From: Nostoc sp. GT001
GTDB taxonomy: Bacteria > Cyanobacteriota > Cyanobacteriia > Cyanobacteriales > Nostocaceae
DNA length: 39,066 nt
Assembly: GCF_030382115.1 (NCBI RefSeq)
Contig: NZ_JAUDRJ010000003.1
Span: 2,705,147 to 2,744,212, forward strand
Reading direction: 5' to 3'
Each line of letters opens with the position of its first letter. Position 1 is the first letter of the stretch. A program made the translations under genes and the position numbers. The notes beneath the pieces were generated by a model. It did not search any database, was not told where the DNA came from, and saw only the letters and a list, made by a program, of their open reading frames with translations. Of the stretch, positions 8,548-16,815 are shown one piece after another.

Positions 8548-8849
8548 CAACCCTCCTCGTGGTTACTGGCATACTCTCTCACCAAATCTGCATCAATGCT
8601 CTCATTGTTCAAATCAACGGTGTGTTCGAGATTAAGTGCCCCAAAATGGCGTTCAAATCTGGCTCGTGCTGTCTCCTTTTGTGCTTCAGACAGTAACAAT
8701 TTAAAAACTTGCCCAAACTGTTGCTCTAGCAACGTTGCAGCTAGCCGTTCAGGAGGAACACCAATTGCCTCAGCCTGTCGCTGAATTGCGGCGAAAATCT
8801 GATCGTTCAGTTCCACTGTCAGAAGGTGAGTCATAGAAGTATGGAACAT
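8547..8849 (-). CDS. Antitoxin-like protein of a broken toxin-antitoxin pair
   Basis: A 100-residue acidic protein. After MTHLLTVEL (second Met at residue 6, coordinate 8834, is an equally possible start) comes a helical segment AIQRQAEAIGVPPERLAATLLEQQF, reminiscent of ribbon-helix-helix antitoxin N-termini, and an acidic C-terminal part that would wrap the toxin. Its TGA overlaps the ATG of a PIN-domain remnant (TGATG), supporting the antitoxin role. The partner is truncated to 34 residues, so this is probably an orphan antitoxin now. It could still autoregulate its promoter. Family assignment is by arrangement more than by motif. Confidence 0.7.
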   Translation of the reverse strand: MFHTSMTHLLTVELNDQIFAAIQRQAEAIGVPPERLAATLLEQQFGQVFKLLLSEAQKETARARFERHFGALNLEHTVDLNNESIDADLVREYASNHEEG

Positions 8850-9466
8850 AGCTAGAGGCTATGGTAATTATAGCTTTGCTTGTTTGAAGCCCGAATTAGT
8901 AAAACCCTTACGCAATGGTAATTACAATTACGTAAACCCTGCGGCATAGCTTTGCTTAGAGCGTAGCGCGGCGTTCGCAATACATTGGTTTCCACTTAAC
9001 GCGAAACCTCACGTCTGCCAGGGATTGTAAATCCCTGTCTCATAGCTAAAGTCCTCTTCAGAGGACTTTAGAGCGCGAAAATTTTCAGTCTACTTCAGTA
9101 GACTTGAGCAATTAGTCTCTTAATTATATTCCCTGGCGGGTGAACAACACCTAATCAGTACGCTATTTTTGGTTTAAGTTGACACGCATGATTCGCAATA
9201 GCAGCCCATTACGAATTAACACTCTTTTATTACTCTGAAAAAATAAAATATTTGTAGTAGCGCGGCAAGTTTAAAATATTGGGTTTATAAGTGTGAAATA
9301 ACCAAAACTTAACTATGGTTGATTACTTAACCCCACAAATTAGACTAGACGCGTTACTACGCCTAGATTTATAAAAACTAATTACAACACAGGTTTCTAA
9401 TTTTTATCTCATGAGAGTCATAAAACAGCGTTAAGCATTCGTGTAGCGTCTTGTAGAGAAGCAGTA
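8850..9466. other. Intergenic with a cluster of short palindromes
   Basis: No gene is supported. From 8935 to 9110 the DNA is made of dispersed repeat pieces, including three adjacent hairpins (see 9017-9112). From 9120 to 9420 it is AT-rich and unstructured; the longest plausible plus-strand start (at 9315) gives only 19 residues. A CGTGTAGCGTCTTGTAGAGAAG piece lies near 9440. Confidence 0.5.
9017..9112. repeat. Three tandem hairpins (Nostoc-type palindromic repeat)
   Basis: Three separate palindromes follow one another: CAGGGATT..AATCCCTG (about 9018-9036), AAAGTCCTC-TTCA-GAGGACTTT (9048-9069, 9-bp perfect stem) and AGTCTACTTCAGTAGACT (about 9087-9104). There is no T-run, so termination is unlikely. 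This resembles mobile palindromic element families of filamentous cyanobacteria. Confidence 0.65.
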
Positions 9467-9856
9467 CTAGCCACTCACCAACGACACCAGCACGCCATTG
9501 GGATCGCGGACACGAGCAATCATTTGTCCCCCAGGTTGACTTTTAGGAGCATCTAATGCTTTTGCACCAGCCCCGATCGCTCTCATGTAAGCACTGCCAA
9601 CATCAGGAGTAATAAATGATATTTGGATTAATGCTGGTGGTTGTGTAGCATCATTGGGATGGCAGCCACCAGGAAATAACTTCTGTGCCTCGCTACTAGA
9701 GGAGAAAGCTAGTGTGGTGTTTCCGGTTTCGATTTCCGCCCAGATAGATTGTCCCTTATCCACGAGAGTGCGACGAACCAGACCAAAGGCTTTTTCGTAA
9801 AACTCAACGGTTTTAACTACATCGTCTACCCAAATAACCGTGTAAGCAAATTTCAC
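9467..9856 (-). CDS. VOC (glyoxalase/dioxygenase)-superfamily protein
   Basis: A 129-residue single-domain protein with the two beta-alpha-beta-beta-beta modules of the vicinal-oxygen-chelate fold. It starts FAYTVIWVDDVVKTVEFYEKAFGL, the usual first module; the second module closes with the common signature ARVRDPNGVLVSLVSG. Metal ligands typical of glyoxalase I are not clearly placed (E42 in AEIETGN is one candidate; the second-module Glu is replaced by VSLVS), so it may be a binding or resistance-type member instead of a lyase. It has a strong ribosome site, AAGGAGA, 10 bases before the ATG. The gene lies downstream of the GAF gene on the same strand with an 82-bp gap, so the two may be co-transcribed. 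Confidence 0.85.
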   Translation of the reverse strand: MKFAYTVIWVDDVVKTVEFYEKAFGLVRRTLVDKGQSIWAEIETGNTTLAFSSSSEAQKLFPGGCHPNDATQPPALIQISFITPDVGSAYMRAIGAGAKALDAPKSQPGGQMIARVRDPNGVLVSLVSG

Positions 9857-9938
9857 AGTTCTTTCTCCTTAACTAAAAAAATCAGTGTTGGCAAGGATTT
9901 CTGCTACTTAACTGTATGCGATTTGAATACACAGTGAC

Positions 9939-10475
9939 TTAACTCTCCAAAATATTACGATCCGTTGCTAGAGTTTGTGCCCCTGCTTGCATCATTTCTA
10001 TATCTGATGCCGACCAATAATGAGGCCCTTGACAGTGATGTGCTACTAGTAATCCCCATAATTTTCTAGGGATGACAATTGGTGCAACCAAGTTGGCGCG
10101 AACCTGCATATTGCGGAGAAAATCTCGGTGACAAGGCTGGATTGGCTCTAATTCAATATCAGCGATCGCCTTTACCCGTCCTGCTAAGTATAAAGCAGCA
10201 TACTCGCTGTTAAAACAATCATCTGGGCCAGTGGAACCAAGTATTGAAAATTCTTTAGAACTTAAAGATTCAAAAGTCACTTGTCCTTGCCACTGCCCGT
10301 AAAAATAATACAACACCACCCGATCAACCTGAAGCGACTCTCTGAGTTGATTGGTCGTTTGCCGCACTAACTCATCGCGCTGCATTGATCTAACAAGGCG
10401 ATCGAGCAAATTTTGCAAACCCTGTTCACGGCGATCGCGGCTATGGTTAAATTCGGAGAGAGGATGAATTTTCAC
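9939..10475 (-). CDS. Stand-alone GAF protein with DXCF cyanobacteriochrome signature
   Basis: A 178-residue protein made of one GAF domain (about 17-175) and nothing else. It carries both cysteines of DXCF-type cyanobacteriochromes: D85-D86-C87-F88 and C115-H116 in the PCHRDFL motif. The spacing is 28 residues, the same as C494/C522 of TePixJ as I recall. The downstream signature VRANLVAPI...LWGLLVAHHC...YW (about 126-154) is also that of bilin-binding GAF domains. If it binds phycocyanobilin or phycoviolobilin it would be a minimal blue/green-type photosensor; there is no output domain, so it would act through a partner. GAF-only relatives that do not bind bilin are possible. There is an AT-rich 435-bp upstream region and no obvious operon partner except the VOC gene downstream. 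Confidence 0.85.
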   Translation of the reverse strand: MKIHPLSEFNHSRDRREQGLQNLLDRLVRSMQRDELVRQTTNQLRESLQVDRVVLYYFYGQWQGQVTFESLSSKEFSILGSTGPDDCFNSEYAALYLAGRVKAIADIELEPIQPCHRDFLRNMQVRANLVAPIVIPRKLWGLLVAHHCQGPHYWSASDIEMMQAGAQTLATDRNILES

Positions 10476-10910
10476 GGTTCTAATATGACGACTAAGTAAA
10501 TGCTGCCGGATTTATATAGTAATTTATTACACTTTATTTAAATACATTATTGTATTGATAGCAGCAATTCAATTTTAACGAAACACAATAGTAGTAAACC
10601 TCTCGGTAAATTTTAAATAAATTATTAAGAAGTTGCAATTTTTAATTAATCTGTACTAAGGATGATTCCAAATTATAAATTTAGTGTTAAAAATATTAGA
10701 ATTTTACAGATAATATGTATCTTGAGTTTTTTATAGCATAAATTATTTATTGCGATCTAATCTGCGAGTTTTCACCAAATCACAAGTCAATTTGTATTCA
10801 CAGTTACATAAAATCATCAGCAAACATAGTTTGGATAAGACCAAAACCCTTGTAGAGACGGCGATTTATCGCGTCTCAAAAACCCAAGCGTATTGCCAGC
10901 TATCTTTGCT
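10476..10910. other. AT-rich intergenic, one dispersed repeat
   Basis: No gene seen. The sequence is strongly AT-rich from 10500 to 10800 and contains a copy of the GTAGAGACGGCGATTTATCGCGTCT repeat at 10850-10877, near the end of the methylase fragment. Confidence 0.5.
10850..10877. repeat. Dispersed repeat, GTAGAGACGGCGAT family
   Basis: A single arm of the element found as an inverted pair at 13797-13861, with a shorter palindromic relative at 15632-15653. Its copies lie on both sides of the methylase fragment. Confidence 0.7.
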
Positions 10911-13277
10911 TTAATGAGTTAATGCAACTCTTTGTGATTCTGCAAACATTGAGGCAAAATTACGATAAGCCTCTAATGCTGCTTCTTTAACTGTTGCATT
11001 CACAATGGGAAATGTTGTGAGGATGTAGCTAAATTCATCTTCGGTTAAACCGTAAAGGTGTGCTACCATTCCATCGAGTTCGGCGCGTAATTTGGCGCGT
11101 TCTGCTTCGTCGGTAACGTCTTGTTGATGGGAACCTAAACCGACTTCTTGCGCGAGTTCGTCAAATTCTGGTGTGGTGCAGATGAGTTTGGCGGCGCGTT
11201 GTACAATATCGTTGAAGCTGCGATCGTTTTTTGTTAAACGTGGAACGGGTGTTGCATATACGAAAAAAAATGAAAGATGATTAGTAATACTTCGTCTTAA
11301 ATATGCATCTATAATAAACGAATTCATTATTGTACAAATATAAAGTTTTTCAGCATTGCTGATTAATTGGTAATTAGGGTTAATTTTTCCGTTTTCGACA
11401 CGAACATCATAAACTTGCTCTAGAGAAACTGTATGCGGGCAAAAAACATTTTTTGGCAATATAGTCATAATCATAGAACGCTCATTAGTGCTAGCAGTTA
11501 CGTCACGAAAAGCTAGCCTATAAGATTGATAATCAAGAAATATTTGTACACCATCAGATACTTTAATAGAAAATTCTTTACTAATTTTATCTATGTATTT
11601 TTGACGTGGTGATAATAACTGTTTAGCTGCTTCAGTTTCATTAAGCCAATACTTAGGTTCACTCCATTTATGAATGAATTGGTGAAATACTTTACCTTCA
11701 TAGAGTGGTAGCATCTCTGTTTTTTGTTCTTTAAAATAGAGATGACTATCATTTGTCATATCAAACTCACGGGTTAAACGTAAATTCCACTTATCATCTA
11801 TTTTTTTACCCAACAAAGGGAACTTAAGCATTTTCTGAGAAATGCGGATATCTAATGCATTTTTAAACTCCATTACAGATAGCGAATGTTCTTGCAATTC
11901 ATGGCGCATAAATGCAGATGCAAACTCAGTTGTTGTACTACCTTTAACAAAAGTAAGAACAACTATTTTAAAACTGCGATGAACACCTTCAAAAATTTCT
12001 TTACGATTTTCAAGACAGAATAAACCAGTCACTTTAGTTTGACTAAACAACATCTCCCGCAATTGCTTAGTCCCCAAATCAGTGTAGATACCACTAGGAA
12101 TTACAATTCCACACTCACCGCCTAAACGCAAAAGATTAAAACATTGTTCTGTAAACAGCTTATAGAGATTAATATCCGTACCTGCTTTTTTACCATTCAC
12201 TACAGAAATCTGATTTTTATACTGTTCAGATGAACGATAATAAGCACTGACATAAGGATATTGACTTTGATATTCTAACCAAGCACTTGCAATTATTGGA
12301 TTTTGTAATAGTTTATTTTGTTCTTTCTCAAAATCCTTAATATCCATCTTGTTCTTTGTCACAAGTTCATTATGCTGTGCAAAGAACTCTTTCGCCTGTG
12401 GCTTAAATATTTCCCACGGCGGATTAGTAATAATCGCATCAAAGCCACCGCGTTCTAAAACCTCATTAAAATGATAACCCCAGTGAAACGGCTTCAAAGC
12501 TGCAATATCCTCAACCTTCAAAACCCGCTTCTGTGATTTTCCAGTTAACTGAACTTCCTCATACTTGATACCCAAACGCTTACTAAACTCATCCAACAGC
12601 AAAAGATTTAACTTTTCTTGCGATTTTTTTTTGAGTTGTTCAATATTTCTGCGGATGTGTATCAATCGAGTATCTTTAGGTGTATCTGTATCGGGTAATT
12701 GTTTAGGTGAGAAAGCGTGTTCTTTGTACAACTCAACAGATTTATTCTTTTCTTCTAAAATCTTCTTATAATTATCTGCGGCTAAAAACTGTAATAGATT
12801 TCCTTGTAGTGAATTTCCCACTGCATCAACAGCAGTATCATCAACTTTAATTAAACCAATCAGCAAATTACCCGCCATAATATTAAAATCAATATTAGGC
12901 AAAGGCTCTAACTCTTCCACATCATTAGCAGAAGAAACCAACGCTAAGAAAAGACGCAGTTTAGCAATTTCTGTTGCTTCCTCCATGATATCTATACCAT
13001 AGAGGTTATCAGAAACAATCCGCTTTTTGATAAAATAAGGTCGTGATGGATGGGAATTTTCTATCTCTTCAAGCTTATTTTTGAGAATGCCATCATCCAT
13101 CAATTTAATTGTTCCGAACACCGCACTATAAACTTGGATGAGCGTCTTCATCGCCGCCACGAGAAAAGCACCAGAACCGCAAGCTGGGTCAAGAATTGAT
13201 AAATTAGGAAGAATATCATCCATTAGTAGACGACAAACATTTGTATCCAGCTTGATAAGAAGTTCGTTAATATCCGT
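10911..13277 (-). pseudogene. 5'-truncated Eco57I-type N6-adenine DNA methylase
   Basis: The readable frame from the ATG at 13223 gives 770 residues. The SAM-binding motif I DPACGSGAFL sits at residues 12-21, immediately at the start, and catalytic motif IV NPPW at 267-270 (FDAIITNPPW). A long target-recognition region follows to about 760. Family members of this Eco57I/type IIG-like class normally have several hundred residues before motif I. Coding sequence of family character extends 18 codons upstream of the ATG (TDINELLIKL...) and is cut by a TAA at 13278-13280, beyond which no related sequence is seen. There is no ribosome site before 13223. So the 5' part has been lost, and the product, if made, lacks the N-terminal domain. 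It is transcribed in the same direction as the broken helicase at 15714-18498, probably once its operon partner. Confidence 0.8.
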
Positions 13278-13612
13278 TTAGAAAATAAAAAAAACAGCAT
13301 GGTAAATTTGCCACTCAGAAAATAAATCTGTGGCTCTAAAAATAAAGTCCGCGTTGGCGGACTTTAAGAAACCCTCTTTAGACGAGTTAAATTTTTACCC
13401 ATGCTTTTTATACTTTATAAATCCTTTACATTTAATTAGGCTGAGAAATAATACGGAAAAATTATCAATTTATTTGAATGTCGGCTTTATTTATCCAGAC
13501 GTGATTTTTAATTGTCAGGTAGATTTGCTGATTACTTTATCAAAACGCCTAATTGCTTTATAAAAATGCCTGTTTACTTTCTCAAAACACTGAAATGCTT
13601 TCTCAAAAGAAG

Positions 13613-13795
13613 CTTTTACTTATTCAAACCCCAGTTTGCTTTCTCATTTCAGTGTTTTCCGCAAGCAAGAGCTGCTTTTACTTATTCAAACTCAGGTTTG
13701 CTTTCTCATTTTGGTGTTTTCCGCAAGCAAAATAAGCTTTTACTTTCTCAAACCCCAGTTTGCTTTCTAATTTCAGTGTTTTCCGCAATATAACA
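13613..13795. repeat. 62-bp tandem repeat, three copies
   Basis: Three head-to-tail copies of a 62-bp unit begin at 13613, 13675 and 13737 with CTTTTACTT(A/T)(T/C)TC and end in GTGTTTTCCGCAA. Copies differ at only a few positions. A decayed partial copy with the ACTTTCTCAAA element lies at about 13574-13612. It follows a gene breakpoint and precedes an inverted repeat. Confidence 0.85.
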
Positions 13796-13796
13796 A

Positions 13797-13861
13797 AGAC
13801 ACGATAAATCGCCGTCTCTACAAAGGGTTAATTATTGTAGAGACGGCGATTCATCGCGTCT
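13797..13861. repeat. 27-bp inverted repeat, GTAGAGACGGCGAT family
   Basis: The arms at 13797-13823 and 13835-13861 match over 27 bases with two mismatches; the loop is 11 bases. The same arm occurs singly at 10850-10877. The transcript would fold into a long hairpin. It resembles a small palindromic mobile element. Confidence 0.85.
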
Positions 13862-13991
13862 CTTGCCATTGGGTATAAGCGTAAGTTGAGGAGTAAAAGT
13901 AATTCGCAGCTACACAAGCAAAGTCCATAGAGGTTGACTTTGGAGTTCACAAATGATTTAAGATTGCTACACTATCTAGCAATCAACTGAT

Positions 13992-14933
13992 GTGGAAAGA
14001 GCAGATAATGATAGCCCGTGGAAAGAAATTTTAGAAGCTTACTTTCCCCAAGCAATGCAATTTTTCTTTCCCCAAACAGCAAAAATAATTAATTGGGAAC
14101 GTCCCCACGAATTTCTCGATAAGGAATTTCAACAAATAGCCCGCGAAGCCGAACTTGGTAGGAGATATGCAGATAAATTAGTTAAAGTCTGGCAAATTCA
14201 AGGACAAGAAGTTTGGCTATTAATCCATGTAGAAATCCAGGCGAAATCAGAAGACACCTTTGCAGAAAGAATGTTTTCCTATAACCTGCGGATTTTTGAC
14301 AGATTTGGGAAACCTGCCATGAGTTTGGCAATTTTGTGTGATACAGACCCGAAATGACGACCCAATCAATATAGTTATAATTATCCCAATACCAGGCTTA
14401 ACTTTGAATTTGGAACTGTCAAGCTGCTGGATTATCAAAATCGTTGGGCAGAATTAGAAGCCAGCGACAACCCATTTGCAACTGTAGTAATGGCGCATTT
14501 GAAGACGCAGCAAACAAGTAAAAAGCTAGGAGAACGTAAAGTTTGGAAATTTAGCTTGATTCGCCGATTGTATGAATTAGGATTGCAAGAAAAAGATATT
14601 CGAAACCTTTATCGATTTATTGATTGGGTTATGATTTTACCAAAAGCCTTGGAAGCAGAATTTTGGCAAGAGTTTAAGCAATTTGAGCAGGAGCGAACTA
14701 TGAGTTACATTACCACAGGCGAGCGCATCGGTTACGAGCGCGGAAAAAAAGAACAAGGACAAACACTTGTGTTACGGCTACTACAAAAACGGGTAGGAGA
14801 GTTACCACAAGAGGTTCGGGGGCGCATTCAAACTCTTTCTTTAGAGCAATTAGAAGCACTTGGCGAAGCTTTATTGGATTTTACAGCCATTCAGGATTTA
14901 CTTAACTGGTTGGAAGCAAATCAAACAGTTTAA
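13992..14933 (+). pseudogene. Rpn/PD-(D/E)XK nuclease-transposase family gene with one stop
   Basis: One continuous frame of 313 codons, begun by GTG at 13992, interrupted only by a TGA at 14355-14357. The first part (121 residues) has the Rpn-type nuclease core: E-x-x-D region DKEFQQIAREAELGRRYADKLVKV and the catalytic HVEIQAK strand (about 78-84). The second part resumes RPNQYSYNYPNTRLNFEFG and ends with the RxxGYERGKKEG-like C-terminal helix seen in this family. In the family the stop position is usually Trp, so TGG to TGA fits a single base change. Rpn proteins are linked to recA-independent recombination and DNA cleavage, and are frequent, mobile-looking genes in Nostoc. Either this is a pseudogene or the fragments are made separately (an internal ATG is at 14490). 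Confidence 0.85.
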
Positions 14934-14949
14934 TTTTTAAAATCCAGTC

Positions 14950-14979
14950 GGGTGCGTTACGCCAAAAGCTAACGTACCC
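14950..14979. repeat. Hairpin between convergent Rpn and Uma2 genes
   Basis: GGGTGCGTTA (14950-14959) and TAACGTACCC (14970-14979) form a 10-bp stem with one wobble pair. It sits between the plus-strand gene ending at 14933 and the minus-strand gene ending at 15001. It belongs to the common GGGTGCGTTACG Nostoc repeat; it may serve as a bidirectional stop but has no T-run. Confidence 0.6.
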
Positions 14980-15000
14980 TAGCATTTATATATTGATTTA

Positions 15001-15561
15001 CTATTTAACCTTTAACCAACTAAATATATCTGCTGGCGTAATTTGCCAATCTGCTAATTCATCAATAACAGTCAATTTATCGTTATTATATTTTACTTCT
15101 GGCAATTTATTAGGTTGAAATACCATCACCGATTTATCATTAGAGTCAATAAACCAACCTAATTTTGTCCCATGATTAATACAAAAAATAATTTTATCAA
15201 TCACACGGTTAGGAAATTGGTCAGGTGAGAGAATTTCAATTATCCAATCTGGATAAGTTTCAAATTTATTGGCAATTTCCCCATCTTCATCAACAACAAG
15301 CCGTGACCACTCAAATACAGCAATATCTGGAACTAAAGAACGTCCTCCAAATGTGCAGCGTAATTCAGTTAATGCTAAAGCTTTTTGCTCAGGTTCGCTT
15401 ACCCGATTAATCTCAGTTGATAAACGAGTTTGGATTCTGCTATGTTTTCCCTGCGGCATTGGTTTTTGATAGATTTTTGCATCAATATATTCACTAGCTG
15501 GTTGAGTTTCTGGTAATTGCAGAAACTCTGTTAAAGAAAGATTAGATGATAATATAACCAT
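15001..15561 (-). CDS. Uma2-family (DUF820) putative endonuclease
   Basis: A 186-residue protein of the Uma2/PF05685 family, a PD-(D/E)XK nuclease fold vastly expanded in cyanobacteria; cellular role unknown. Visible features are the N-terminal SLTEFLQLPETQPASEYIDAKIY, the catalytic Asp in SLVPDIAVFEW (about 96-106), the EILSPDQ strand (Glu/Ser-Pro, about 129-135) and the Lys-bearing segment that follows (RVIDKIIFCINHGTKLGWFID). The length is normal and the frame intact. A strong AGGAG lies 9 bases before the ATG. It lies between the two broken halves of the restriction/defence locus and is on the same strand, so it was probably inserted or acquired separately. Confidence 0.88.
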   Translation of the reverse strand: MVILSSNLSLTEFLQLPETQPASEYIDAKIYQKPMPQGKHSRIQTRLSTEINRVSEPEQKALALTELRCTFGGRSLVPDIAVFEWSRLVVDEDGEIANKFETYPDWIIEILSPDQFPNRVIDKIIFCINHGTKLGWFIDSNDKSVMVFQPNKLPEVKYNNDKLTVIDELADWQITPADIFSWLKVK

Positions 15562-15631
15562 AAAAATTACTCCTAAAATAATTTAATTATATCTTTAAAC
15601 CGTTTATAGGGTGTGTTGCGGATAATAAATA

Positions 15632-15653
15632 AAGACGCGATAAATCGCGTCTT
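15632..15653. repeat. Perfect 10-bp palindrome, GCGATAAATCGC family
   Basis: AAGACGCGAT-AA-ATCGCGTCTT, a perfect palindrome related to the repeat arms at 10850 and 13797. It lies just downstream of the helicase remnant on the minus strand. Confidence 0.7.
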
Positions 15654-15713
15654 CTGCCTTAATTACGAATTACGTTAGCGCAGCGTTAGCGAGTCATCGA
15701 GCGTCATTACGAA

Positions 15714-16815
15714 TTACGAATTAGAAAATAATCCCAAAGAACAAATAATTTGAGGTTCTCGTTTTTCTAGTTCTTCTGTGACAATACACAAACGGTCATC
15801 CATTCGTAACGCCACTACTAACTCAGCCAATTGTTGATTATTAATACCACTTCTCAGTTGACGATTCAGAGTATCAATAGCCGACTGTCGCAAAGGATAA
15901 CGGTAAATCTCATCAATTGCTTTTAAAAGTTCTTCGCTAACAAAAAGTGTTCCTTTCATTTCTTGAACATAACCCTTCAGCCGTTCATAAGTGCGGAATC
16001 TTGCACCTGATGGTCGTCCTAATTGACCCCCGGCATTTTTCTCTTCTTCAGCAATCAATTCAGCACCCTTATTTACTAACTCATGATGCTGTTTATCTCT
16101 GGGTATCGCTGGAGTAGATTCTTCACACGCCGCCACCCGAAGAACTGCTAATTGTGATTGAGTAACACTATTTCCATCGCGGTCAACATAAATCAAAGAA
16201 TCATTACCCTCGGTGGTTTTCATATAAAGCAATACTCCCTCTGGTTGCACAGGTTGCGGAGTATGGGCGCGGGTAGAATAAACCACATTTTCCATTTCTT
16301 CAATGGTTTTTTTCAAGCCGGGATTACCATCTGTGGCTTTTTTCCAAATTTGAAATGCTTCTGAAGTCAAATCAACTTCTGTATCCTCTTCGCCATCTAA
16401 AACTCCAGATTTCTCGTTGTAGAGGTCGAGAATTACTCGTGCATCATCATCTTCAAAAAAAGCTTCATCGGTTCCTACCACTTCCGCATTTTCTTGCAGT
16501 CGTTTGCGGAGTCGTCCCCGCAAATTAATAATCCGTTCTACTCCCTCGGCTGGTAAAAAAGAATAACAGAGAATTTTATCAGCATTTTGGCCAATGCGGT
16601 CTACTCTTCCGGCGCGTTGAATTAAGCGAATAATCGCCCAAGGTAAATCCCAATTAACAATAATTGCACAGTCTTGTAAATTATGACCTTCACTCAAAAC
16701 ATCGGTGGCGATTAAAATCCGCAACTCATCTGATGATGAAATTTGTTCACGTTTTCCATTACTCACAGGGCTAAATCTTCCCGTCATTACTGTTGGGTCT
16801 TTAGATTGACCTCCT
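15714..16815 (-). pseudogene. SNF2-type helicase, C-terminal remnant
   Basis: This frame (open from 16883) holds the second RecA-like half of a SNF2 helicase: KDPTVMTGRFSPVSNGKR, then ILIATDVLSEGHNLQDC (motif V) and RAGRVDRIGQ (motif VI), followed by the family's C-terminal region ending at 15714. Helicase character begins only at about GGQSKDP (16815 downward); the residues encoded before it read as out-of-frame sequence of the N-terminal half. Motif IV and the FKRLESSG-type region that normally precede it are absent. It is thus the 3' part of the gene whose 5' part ends at 16801, separated by an internal deletion and a frame change. Confidence 0.82.

Larger units (their letters stand above)
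13281..13991. other. Breakpoint region between methylase fragment and Rpn gene
   Basis: No gene is supported. Starting at the methylase breakpoint (about 13280), the region contains a GTCCGC-GTTG-GCGGAC hairpin (about 13347-13362), AT-rich sequence, a 62-bp tandem repeat (13613-13795) and a 27-bp inverted repeat (13797-13861). Open frames on the plus strand across the repeat are repeat artefacts. Confidence 0.6.

Noticed and set aside
9315..9374. 19-codon ORF in the 8850-9466 gap
   Set aside because: Too short, no ribosome site and no distinctive composition.
13330..13793. Plus-strand frames of 60-93 codons across the tandem repeat
   Set aside because: They only translate the 62-bp DNA repeat in several frames, with low-complexity Phe/Leu/Ser/Lys sequence and no start signals.
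13574..13861. CRISPR array
   Set aside because: Units are 62 bp and contiguous with no alternating repeat/spacer structure, and no cas genes are nearby.
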